Positions 8,595 to 15,692 of a stretch of DNA of 18,078 nt are shown in pieces (position 1 is the first letter of the stretch; each line of letters begins with the position of its first letter). The notes beneath the pieces were generated by a model that was not told the origin of the DNA, did no database searches, and saw only the letters and a list, made by a program, of their open reading frames with translations. Position numbers and translations under genes: made by a program. This stretch comes from Gemmataceae bacterium (GTDB taxonomy: Bacteria > Planctomycetota > Planctomycetia > Gemmatales > Gemmataceae), in NCBI GenBank assembly GCA_020847555.1, contig JADLBT010000050.1:1-18078 (forward strand), written 5' to 3'.

Positions 8595-11500
8595 TTAATG
8601 GTTGAACAGGAACGCCTGACTGTTCATCAGCGCCCAGGCGATGTCCTGGGCCGCCAGCGTCCGGGCGTCCGCGGGGATGATGAAGTCCGTCACCGCTCGC
8701 TGCAGCCGGGCCAGTTCCTGGTCCGTCGTGCGGTAGTGGGCCGTCAGGGTCTTCTGCTGCGCGTCGGTCCGCTTCTCGGCCGGCGTGTTGAGGATCTTGA
8801 CGATCCCGTCCGGCAGGCCGGACCCCAACGGCAGCGGCCCCGTCATTGTCGTGACCGCCAGCCGGAACTTGCCGAGGCTGTGGATCTTGTCCGGGTGCTG
8901 CTGGAGCAGGGTGAACGTCAGCACCGTCCCGCCGGCACTGCCGACCTTGCCCTTCACCTCGAACACCGCGGTCTGCGGTTTGCCGAACTGCGGCGCGATC
9001 GCCCACCCGGTGTTCGGGTTGTTGTCGATCGCCTGCTTGATCGCGAACCCCTCCTGCGCGAACGTCGCCTGCGGTGTCCGCAGCGGCACCGGCCTGGCCT
9101 TCTTCGCGTCGTCCGCCGGGGCAGCCGTCACCTTGAAGTCGTTCAGGACGAAGTTCCCGTTCGTCGCCCGCCCCGGACCGCGCCCCGGCAGGCTCGTGTC
9201 GGTCAGCACCTCCAGCCGGAACCCGGTGATGCCGGTCAGGTCCGTCTTCGCGGTAAACGTGTACGTCTCCGGCCCCTGGTTCTTGCCGCTCGCGAGGACC
9301 GACCCATCGGGCTGCTTCGTCAGCGTCGCGCCGGCGGCCGACTTCAGCACGTCCGGCTGCAGCACCGTCCAGCTCGGCGTCTTCTTGACCGACGCCTCCC
9401 ACGCGGCCTGCTTCGCCGCCAGCTGCTTCTCGTAGTCCGCCAGCACCTTCTCCTTCTCGGCCCGGAGCCGGGCGAGGCCCTCGAACTCCTCCTGGCCGCC
9501 CTTCATCGCCTCCAGGCACTCGGCCACCTCGGCTTTCGTCGGCGGGCGGCAAACGATGGCGAGGAATAGCTCCTCGATAACCTTGACGTCACTCTTCTCG
9601 CCAGCGACGAGCTTCGAGATGCGGTTGTTCGGATCCCGGAGCGCGTCCTGCAGGACCGGACCGTTGACGAGGTTCAGGACCGGCCCGAGCAGCATCGCGT
9701 TGCTGCGCTCGCACTCGCAGGCGCTCTCGCGCGGCGGCCGGCCGAACAGATCGAGGAAGCTGCCAGCCACCTTGGCATTCGAGTCGAGCAGCTGGGCCGC
9801 CCGGGCCACGCCAGCGGGCAGCTTCGGCGCCGCCCCGGTGACGCGGTGGATGGCGTCGTACAGCACCTCGGCCGGTAGGCGGCGGGCCAGGGCGTGCGAG
9901 TAGTTCACCTCGTCGTCCTTGTTCCATCGGTTCGTTGCGATCGAGTGCTGGTAGGTGCGCGACTGGCAGATGGTGCGGATCAGGTGCCGCACGTCGAACC
10001 CGCTCTTGACAAACTCCTCGGTCAGCCGGTCGAGGAGCCTCGGATTCGCCGGCGGGTTGCCGGCCCGGATGTCATCGACCGGCTCGATCAGCCCGACGCC
10101 GAGCAGATAGCTCCAGACGCGGTTGGCGTAGCTCTTGGCGAAGTACGGGTTGTCGGGCGAGGTGATCCACTTCGCCAGCTGCTCGCGGCGGGGGGCGGTC
10201 GGCGGGGCCTGGTCGCGGTGGGTGAACGGGAACGCCGGGACGGCGGTCTGGCCGGTGCGCTCGTTCTTGATGTCGCCGGTCTTGCCGTCGGCGATCACCT
10301 CGACGAGCGGGATCGCGCCGCGCACGGCCGTCCCGCCGATCTTCTGGCCCCTGTACTTCGGATCCTCGCGCCGCTGCACCTGGGCGAAGTAGGCAGCGAG
10401 GTTATAGTAGCTGCTCTGTGTCCAGCGCTCGAACGGATGGTCGTGGCACTTGTTGCAGTTGAACCGGACGGCGAGGAACAGGTGCGTCGTGTTCTCCATC
10501 GCCGCCGTCGGCTCGCGCAGAATCTTGTAGTACGCGGCCGGCGGGTTTTCGAGGTTCGAGCCGGACCCGGTCAGGACGGCGTGGGCGAAGCGGTCGTAGG
10601 GCATGTTGTCCGCGACCGCCTTGCGGATCCAGTCGCGCAGCGCCTTCGCCCCCATCTCGCCGAGAAAGTTGCGGTTCACCTGCAGCAGATCGGCCCACTT
10701 GTTCGTCCAGTGCTCGACGTAGTCCGGGCTGCCGATCAGCCGGTCGATCAGGGCGTCGCGCTTCGCGCGGGTCGGGCGGGTGTCGGCGAGGAACGCCCGG
10801 ACCTCCGCGGGCGTCGGCGGCAGGCCGATCAGGTCGAGATACAGGCGGCGGATGAACTCGTCGTCGGTGCAGAGGTCGCTCGGGAGCACCTTGACCTGCT
10901 TGAGCTTCTCGTAGACGAGGCCGTCGATGAAGTTGTTCTCGGAGACGGGCGCCCACGCATAGCCGGTGCGGTCGCCCATGACGATCAGGGTGGTGGCGGC
11001 GTAGGCGCCCTCGTACCGGGCCATGACCGCCGTCTCACCGCGCCGCTCCGCCGTCACCAGGCCGGCCTTGTCGGCCTTGGCGACCTCGATGTTGCTGATC
11101 TCGATAAACGCCTCGGCGGTCACGTCGCGGACCTTGCCGTCGCTGTAGGTGGCGTGAACCGTCATCTGCTGCTTCATCTTCGGCAGCGGGATGACGGGGT
11201 TGGCCGGCAGCACCTCGATGCGCGTCACGCGCGGGCTCGTGCGGTCGAGCTTGACCCCCTGGGCGATCCACAGGCGGAGCATCTCGTAGTACGGTTCGCC
11301 GGGCTGGGTCACCACCCCGCCGACGTGGGGGACGCCGCCGGACGCCTTGAGCAGCATGAGCGAGTGATCCGGCGAGGCGCGGTTGAAGCGCCGCCCGCCG
11401 ATGTCGTCGGTCAGAGCCCGATGGTCGAATTGCGGGTCGTATCCACGCAGCGACAGCTGAAAGCCGTTCTTCCCCTGGGCCGAGCCGTGGCAGGTGCCGG

Positions 11501-11936
11501 AGTTACACCCGAGCTTTCCCAGGACCGGCATCACGTCGCGGATAAAACTGACGGCGACGGCGTCCTTCTGACCGCGGACCGTTACCGGAACGGTCACCTG
11601 CTGGCCGGCGAGAGCGAACGACAGCTTCGCGGCGCCGTCCGCGACCGGCCGGATCTGTCCGGTCGGCGACACCTTGACCAGCGGCGACGGCTGCTCCAAC
11701 TTCACCATCCGGGTGACGTCCAGCTTTTCGCCGTTCGCCAGGTGGCCGGTGAGAAGGAGTTGGGAGTACGCGAACGGCCCCTGGAGGGTGACGGCGGCGG
11801 GAGCGGCCTCGATGCGGACGAGCTGCGCCCCCGGCGGAAGTTGTTCCGTGGGCGTGTCGGCGTGGGCGGCGGCCGGCGCGACCGCCAGGGCCAGGGCGAT
11901 CAGCCAGCGAGTGGATCGGGAACGGGTCGGTTTCAT
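8595..11936 (-). CDS. Exported DUF1549/DUF1553 cytochrome-type protein with Ig-like domains
   Basis: A 1113-residue protein starting at ATG 11936 (MKPTRSRSTRW), with GAGAG eight bases upstream and a signal peptide to about residue 26. Domain order: Ig-like (BIG2-type) region about 38-122; cytochrome-like region with a Cx4CH haem site CNSGTCH at 144-150; second Ig-like region about 235-320; DUF1549 about 335-520 with a CxxCH site CNKCH at 494-498; DUF1553 from about 595. After residue 810 the DUF1553 domain is interrupted by a coiled coil (about 812-850) and a beta-rich module (about 855-1045) with an AIDNNPNTGWAI segment like discoidin-type folds; the canonical end AAQDIAWALMNSQAFLFNH appears only at the C-terminus. 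Such proteins are planctomycete-typical, exported and of unknown reaction. It lies 118 bp after the WD40 cytochrome gene in the same direction. Confidence 0.93.
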   Translation of the reverse strand: MKPTRSRSTRWLIALALAVAPAAAHADTPTEQLPPGAQLVRIEAAPAAVTLQGPFAYSQLLLTGHLANGEKLDVTRMVKLEQPSPLVKVSPTGQIRPVADGAAKLSFALAGQQVTVPVTVRGQKDAVAVSFIRDVMPVLGKLGCNSGTCHGSAQGKNGFQLSLRGYDPQFDHRALTDDIGGRRFNRASPDHSLMLLKASGGVPHVGGVVTQPGEPYYEMLRLWIAQGVKLDRTSPRVTRIEVLPANPVIPLPKMKQQMTVHATYSDGKVRDVTAEAFIEISNIEVAKADKAGLVTAERRGETAVMARYEGAYAATTLIVMGDRTGYAWAPVSENNFIDGLVYEKLKQVKVLPSDLCTDDEFIRRLYLDLIGLPPTPAEVRAFLADTRPTRAKRDALIDRLIGSPDYVEHWTNKWADLLQVNRNFLGEMGAKALRDWIRKAVADNMPYDRFAHAVLTGSGSNLENPPAAYYKILREPTAAMENTTHLFLAVRFNCNKCHDHPFERWTQSSYYNLAAYFAQVQRREDPKYRGQKIGGTAVRGAIPLVEVIADGKTGDIKNERTGQTAVPAFPFTHRDQAPPTAPRREQLAKWITSPDNPYFAKSYANRVWSYLLGVGLIEPVDDIRAGNPPANPRLLDRLTEEFVKSGFDVRHLIRTICQSRTYQHSIATNRWNKDDEVNYSHALARRLPAEVLYDAIHRVTGAAPKLPAGVARAAQLLDSNAKVAGSFLDLFGRPPRESACECERSNAMLLGPVLNLVNGPVLQDALRDPNNRISKLVAGEKSDVKVIEELFLAIVCRPPTKAEVAECLEAMKGGQEEFEGLARLRAEKEKVLADYEKQLAAKQAAWEASVKKTPSWTVLQPDVLKSAAGATLTKQPDGSVLASGKNQGPETYTFTAKTDLTGITGFRLEVLTDTSLPGRGPGRATNGNFVLNDFKVTAAPADDAKKARPVPLRTPQATFAQEGFAIKQAIDNNPNTGWAIAPQFGKPQTAVFEVKGKVGSAGGTVLTFTLLQQHPDKIHSLGKFRLAVTTMTGPLPLGSGLPDGIVKILNTPAEKRTDAQQKTLTAHYRTTDQELARLQRAVTDFIIPADARTLAAQDIAWALMNSQAFLFNH

Positions 11937-11990
11937 GTGCTTGGCTCTCACGCGCGTGCGGTTGGGTGGTCCAGGTTGTGTTGCCAAAGT

Positions 11991-12042
11991 CCACGGGCAG
12001 CGTCCCGTGGGCCGCGTGTCGCCCACGGGACGTCGCCCGTGG
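11991..12042 (-). terminator. Compound hairpin between the two cytochrome genes
   Basis: A perfect 12-bp inner stem, CGTCCCGTGGGC (12001-12012) with GCCCACGGGACG (12021-12032) around an 8-nt loop, is enclosed by an outer 8-bp stem, CCACGGGC (11991-11998) with GCCCGTGG (12035-12042). Only a two-base internal loop separates them. It begins 12 bp past the upstream gene's stop codon (minus strand), so it probably lowers read-through or stabilises the upstream mRNA. No T run follows. Confidence 0.55.
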
Positions 12043-12054
12043 GCCTGGGAGGTG

Positions 12055-13536
12055 TCACTTCCCGGCGGTCTTTTGCGGCGTCAGCGGGCAGGGGACGAAC
12101 TCGCGCACCAGGGCACCGTCGGCCGCGTTGTTGAGGCGCACCGTGCCGTCGAACCCGGCCGACGCGACCTGCGTGCCGTCCGGGCGGAAGGCGACGGCGT
12201 ACACTGGACCGCGCTGCCCCTTGCAGGCGACGAACTTGCCGTCATCGGTCTGGTAGACGCGGATCTCGCCGGTGCCGTCGCTGCTGCTACCGGCCGCGAA
12301 CCGGCCGCCGGCAGCGTCGAACGCCAGAGCCCAGACGCGGCCCGGCATGGCAGCGTAGGCGCGCAGTTTGTTGTCGTCGTCGCCGATACGGCGCTTCGTC
12401 TCGCGGTGGATCTTGTACAGCCGCGGCGTGCCGTCGCTGCCGCCGCAGATGACCTCGTCATAGACCTTCGGCGTGCCGCCCTTGACGTCCGGCGGCACCT
12501 TCGACAGCTTCTTCTCCTTCAGCGGCCGGCGCGCAACCGCCGCCAGCCCGCCCTTGAGGGCGCCCGGCGTGATGCTTGTGATGTTGTCGATCAGCCGCTC
12601 GGTCTTGACCTCGATCAGCTTCATCGACATGTCGCGGCTGACCGAGACGAGATACTCGTCCTCGCGCGAGAAGGTTGTGCCGAGCACCCAGTCGTTGTGG
12701 CCGCCCTGAAAGAGGATCTGCTTGCCGGTGGCCGCCTCGACCGCCCGGACGCTGTTGTCGGGGCAGCCGAAGGCGAGCTTCGTGCCGTCGTTCGACCAGC
12801 TCACGCCGTAGAGGGTGTCGTGGCTGACCGGCAGCGACAACTTCAGGCGCTTCTTCGCCACGTCCCAGACCTGCAGCTCTCCGAAGCGCCCCGGCGAACC
12901 GCCCGCGACCGCGAGCCACTTGCCGTCCGGCGAAAAGGCGAGCGCCTGGATGCGCTCCGACAGGCCGACCAGGCGGGCGACACGCCCGGACCCGTCGGCC
13001 CTGTGGATGAGCACCTCATGGTAGCCGCCGACGGCGAGCAGGCTCCCGTCGGGCGCGTACGCCAGGGCGGTGATGACGGGCGGCAGGGTGTAGACCGGCG
13101 GATGCTCCATGTCCACCACGACGCGGCTCGACGCCGGGCTGTCGTCCTTTGCGCCCGCGGCGATCCACTTCTTGATGAGGGCGACCTGGTGATCGGTGAG
13201 CGGATCCTTGCCGCGCGGCATGGCGGGCTTCTGCCCCTTCTGCGGCACGATCTGCTCGACGAGCAGGCTCTTCGCGGGCGCGCCGGCGACGACTCCGGGG
13301 ACGTCGTGGTCGCCCTTCTTGAAGAGATCGGCGTGGGTGGTCATGACGTAACCACCCTCGGCCTTGGCCGGTTGGTGGCAGCCCTGGCAGTGCTGCTGGA
13401 AGATCGGGCGGACGTGCTTGTAGTAACTGACCTGGTCGGGAAGCTTCTCCTTCTTCCCGGTGTCGTCGGTGCGCGCCGGCGGCAGGCACGCGGCGAGCAG
13501 GGCGAAGGTGAGAAGCAAACGTCGGACCAGGGTCAT
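12055..13536 (-). CDS. Exported cytochrome c-type/WD40 beta-propeller protein
   Basis: A 493-residue protein with a signal peptide (about 1-23), then a class I cytochrome c-like domain: haem site CQGCH at residues 50-54 and a likely distal Met106 in KPAMPRGKDPLTDHQ. From about residue 155 to the C-terminus lies a beta-propeller made of WD40 repeats, visible as recurring ALAYAPDGSLLAVGG, ALAFSPDGKWLAVAGG and AVAFRPDGTQVASAGFDGTV blocks. The arrangement is common in planctomycetes and probably gives an exported electron-transfer or scaffold protein; partners are unknown. ATG 13536 has GGAGGAG seven bases upstream. It is first in a two-gene unit with the DUF1549/DUF1553 gene. Confidence 0.93.
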   Translation of the reverse strand: MTLVRRLLLTFALLAACLPPARTDDTGKKEKLPDQVSYYKHVRPIFQQHCQGCHQPAKAEGGYVMTTHADLFKKGDHDVPGVVAGAPAKSLLVEQIVPQKGQKPAMPRGKDPLTDHQVALIKKWIAAGAKDDSPASSRVVVDMEHPPVYTLPPVITALAYAPDGSLLAVGGYHEVLIHRADGSGRVARLVGLSERIQALAFSPDGKWLAVAGGSPGRFGELQVWDVAKKRLKLSLPVSHDTLYGVSWSNDGTKLAFGCPDNSVRAVEAATGKQILFQGGHNDWVLGTTFSREDEYLVSVSRDMSMKLIEVKTERLIDNITSITPGALKGGLAAVARRPLKEKKLSKVPPDVKGGTPKVYDEVICGGSDGTPRLYKIHRETKRRIGDDDNKLRAYAAMPGRVWALAFDAAGGRFAAGSSSDGTGEIRVYQTDDGKFVACKGQRGPVYAVAFRPDGTQVASAGFDGTVRLNNAADGALVREFVPCPLTPQKTAGK

Positions 13537-13655
13537 CGCAGACTCCTCCGCGTGAGTGAGTAAGCAGGTATGTTGGGGAGTGGCAGGTAAGAACTATCTT
13601 CCCAAACAGGGGGAGGAGGGGCAAGAACTTTCTTCGGGATTTCTACTTGTGTCCG

Positions 13656-13709
13656 AGCCCGAAGCGTGAGCGCGGGGGCCTGACGTGCCCGGCGCTGGCG
13701 CTCCGGGTT
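13656..13709. repeat. Imperfect GC-rich inverted repeat, REP-like
   Basis: Two 22-nt arms (13656-13677 and 13688-13709) pair across a 10-nt loop with three mismatches and two G-U pairs. The left arm contains AGCCCGAAGCGTGAGCGC and the right CCCGGCGCTGGCGCTCCGGG. The same CCGGCGCT/CGCTCCGGGCT vocabulary is found at 8527-8579 and 15616-15663, which suggests a dispersed repeat family. It sits between divergent genes, so it is not at a gene end here. Confidence 0.5.
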
Positions 13710-13808
13710 GATCGGACGGGCGTCCTGGCACTGGCCGGGCGTGGCCGGTTCTTGAGCCCCTGCGTCCCTTCCTCCGCGTGCCCGCGTGCCCGGATTGCCG
13801 GTTGCTTG

Positions 13809-13837
13809 TTGCTTTCCGGCCGCCGATGGCGCATAAT
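13809..13837 (+). promoter_or_regulatory. Possible promoter of the FHA gene
   Basis: TTGCTT (13809-13814) and CATAAT (13832-13837) are separated by 17 bp; the -10 has five matches to consensus, the -35 three. The start codon at 14020 is about 180 bp downstream, implying a long leader. Confidence 0.38.
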
Positions 13838-14019
13838 CAGTCTGTGTTGTACGGAGATAACACCCCACACCAACCGCATGCGTGCCACCCTCGACACCGA
13901 TAAACGGGACGGCACTTCAAACCAACCATCAGGGATTCACCCCCAGGCCGAGAGTCCAGGTGGGTGCGGGTCAGTGGAGTGCGCGGGCGCCCAGGCCGAA
14001 CCCCTGAAAAGGAGCCGAC

Positions 14020-14424
14020 ATGGAGGCGCAATTACTGGTGGTCCACGGAAAGCCCCGAGGCAAACGGCTGACTTTCCCCGTTGGCGAGTTCGTCTTCGGC
14101 CGAGGGCCGGAGTGCCATGTGCGCCCCGACAGTCCTTCCGTCAGCCGCCAGCATTGCCTCCTGCGCGTCACCCCCGAAGAAGTCCGCCTGCGCGACCTGG
14201 GCAGCACCAACGGCACCCTTGTCAACGGCACCCTCGTCACCGGCGAGCAGTTACTCGCGGACGGCGATCGCGTGGCGGTAGGTCCGCTGGTCCTGGAGCT
14301 TCGCCTCGCCCTGCGGGGAGAGCCGTCCCAGGACACGGACCTCACCACCCTCGTCTCCTCGGAAGGTGCGACGCAAATCATCAAGCGCGACCAGGTTCCG
14401 AACGTCACGGACGGCCTGCGCTAG
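14020..14424 (+). CDS. Small FHA-domain phosphothreonine-binding protein
   Basis: A 134-residue protein that is almost entirely one forkhead-associated domain (about 4-97). The binding residues are intact: Gly27-Arg28 in FGRG, Ser42-Arg43-x-His45 in SVSRQH, and Asn64-Gly65 in DLGSTNGT. FHA domains bind phosphothreonine peptides, usually downstream of Ser/Thr kinases; no kinase gene lies in the window. The C-terminal tail is polar with several Thr/Ser (DTDLTTLVSSEGATQ, 105-119), and could be a phosphorylation site bound by its own domain, as in GarA-type proteins; this is inference. AAGGAG lies about seven bases upstream of ATG 14020. The stop codon lies inside a long inverted repeat. Confidence 0.93.
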   Translation: MEAQLLVVHGKPRGKRLTFPVGEFVFGRGPECHVRPDSPSVSRQHCLLRVTPEEVRLRDLGSTNGTLVNGTLVTGEQLLADGDRVAVGPLVLELRLALRGEPSQDTDLTTLVSSEGATQIIKRDQVPNVTDGLR

Positions 14425-14500
14425 TGCAAGTTCCAGTAGGTGGGTGTGCCAGGGGCTGTGGAAAGCCCCTGGCACACCCTCCTCCTGAAACTGGCATTAG
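14421..14500. repeat. 80-nt long inverted repeat spanning the FHA stop codon
   Basis: Arms 14421-14457 and 14464-14500 (37 nt each) pair around a 6-nt loop with 32 Watson-Crick pairs, one G-U pair and four mismatches. The inner 16 pairs (GGGTGTGCCAGGGGCT with its complement) are perfect. The left arm begins one base before the TAG stop of the FHA gene (14422-14424). No T run follows. It may be a terminator or mRNA-stability element, or a miniature hairpin element inserted at the gene end. Confidence 0.75.
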
Positions 14501-14574
14501 GTTTCCTCACCTGACCGGGGCCGTTTCGACCGGATACCTCACACTTGCATCGGCATTTCGGGGAGACAACTTGA

Positions 14575-15609
14575 ATGGCCGACAACGCCAGGCATACCTA
14601 CCGATTCACCTTCGGTCCGTGGAACATCAGCACCGGCGCCGACCCGTTCGGCCCCCCGGTCCGCAAGGAGGTCGCATTTGCCGCGAAGATGCGCGAGTAC
14701 AAAAAGCTCGGCATGGACGGCGTGCAGTTCCACGATGACGACGTCGTCGAGGCCGACCTCGACCCGCAGGCGACCCTGCGCGGGACCGCGAAGGTGAAGA
14801 AGATCCTCGACGGCGAGGGTCTGTTCTGCGAGTTCGTCGCCCCGCGCCTGTGGGAACACCCGAAGACGATCGACGGCGGATACACCTCCAACAGCGCCAG
14901 CGAGCGCCGGTACGCGCTCGGCCGCTCCCGCCGCGCCATCGACATCGCCAACGCCCTGGGGTGCAAGGACATCGTCCTGTGGCTGGCGCGCGAGGGGACG
15001 TACATCCGCGAGGCGAAGGAGCCGCTGACGTCGGTCGGGCGGATCGTGGACGCAGTCAACGCCCTGCTCGAGTACGACCGGACGGTTCGCATCCTGGGCG
15101 AGATGAAGCCGAACGAGCCGATGGACCAGGCGTACCTGCCGACCGTCGGCCACTTCCTGGGCCTGCTGTACCGGACGGCCGAGCCGTCGCGTGTCGGCGT
15201 GCTGATCGAGTCAGCCCACTCGATCCTGGCCGGGCTCGACCCGTCCGACGACATGGCGTACGCGCTGTGGCACGGCAAGTTGTGGAGTGTTCACCTGAAC
15301 GACCAGAACGGGCTGAAGTACGACCAGGACAAGGCATTCGGATCGGTGGACCTGCGGCGGGCGTTCAACACCGTCTGGGTGCTCGAGCGCGGCGGCTACG
15401 ACGGCTGCATCGGGCTGGACGTCAAGGCGTTGCGCCCCACCAGGGCCGCCGACCAGACGCGCCACCTGACCAACAGTCGGGCGATGTTCCTGCACCTGCT
15501 CGATATCGTGCGCGCCCTTGACGTGCCGAAGGTCGAGGCGTTCCGCGCCGAGCGCGACTACGAGGGGTTGGAGATGTACGTTCTCCAGACCCTCATGGGG
15601 CGCTCGTAG
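14575..15609 (+). CDS. Xylose-isomerase-family TIM-barrel protein with altered metal site
   Basis: A 344-residue protein clearly related to class I xylose isomerases (usually about 387-394 residues). Matching blocks in order: TFGPW, FHDDD (catalytic-type His53), DGGYTSN, LWLAREG (Trp136), EMKPNEP (Glu176, Lys178), LPTVGH, ESAH (Glu212, His215), KYDQD (Asp250, Asp252) and LDVK (Asp282). Compared from memory with the Actinoplanes/Streptomyces enzymes, the Asp of HIDLN that binds metal 1 is His240 here (SVHLN), and the Phe of NLFTHP is Trp93. The family interconverts aldose and ketose sugars in the cytoplasm with two divalent metals; the substrate here may not be xylose. ATG 14575 has GGGAG nine bases upstream. 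No xylulokinase or sugar transporter gene is nearby. Confidence 0.9.
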   Translation: MADNARHTYRFTFGPWNISTGADPFGPPVRKEVAFAAKMREYKKLGMDGVQFHDDDVVEADLDPQATLRGTAKVKKILDGEGLFCEFVAPRLWEHPKTIDGGYTSNSASERRYALGRSRRAIDIANALGCKDIVLWLAREGTYIREAKEPLTSVGRIVDAVNALLEYDRTVRILGEMKPNEPMDQAYLPTVGHFLGLLYRTAEPSRVGVLIESAHSILAGLDPSDDMAYALWHGKLWSVHLNDQNGLKYDQDKAFGSVDLRRAFNTVWVLERGGYDGCIGLDVKALRPTRAADQTRHLTNSRAMFLHLLDIVRALDVPKVEAFRAERDYEGLEMYVLQTLMGRS

Positions 15610-15615
15610 TTTACT

Positions 15616-15663
15616 CGCCGCGCGCCAGCGGGCGGTCAGCCCCGCGCGCTGGCGCTCGCGGCG
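15616..15663. terminator. Hairpin between convergent isomerase-like and GT39 genes
   Basis: CGCCGCGCGCCAGCG (15616-15630) pairs with CGCTGGCGCTCGCGGCG (15647-15663), leaving a two-base bulge and a 16-nt loop. It starts seven bases after the isomerase-like gene's stop and ends 29 bp before the 3' end of the glycosyltransferase gene, so it can serve both. Confidence 0.6.
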
Positions 15664-15692
15664 GGTAGACGCCTCAGCCGCGGTTGGCAGAT

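Larger units (their letters stand above)
13537..14019. other. Intergenic region between the divergent cytochrome and FHA genes
   Basis: No supported gene. The left part (13537-13650) is the upstream region of the leftward cytochrome pair, and includes a pyrimidine- and purine-rich tract (13590-13630). A long imperfect hairpin follows at 13656-13709, and a candidate promoter for the FHA gene at 13809-13837. Open frames passing through this stretch have the composition of non-coding shadows and no family motifs. Confidence 0.5.

Noticed and set aside
9894..13563. Two long plus-strand open frames opposite the cytochrome genes
   Set aside because: They run opposite genes with clear DUF1549, DUF1553, haem and WD40 motifs and start/stop without ribosome binding sites.
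13647..14738. Open frame crossing the intergenic region and the FHA gene
   Set aside because: It overlaps the well-supported FHA gene in another frame, has low-complexity Arg/Pro-rich sequence and no family motif.
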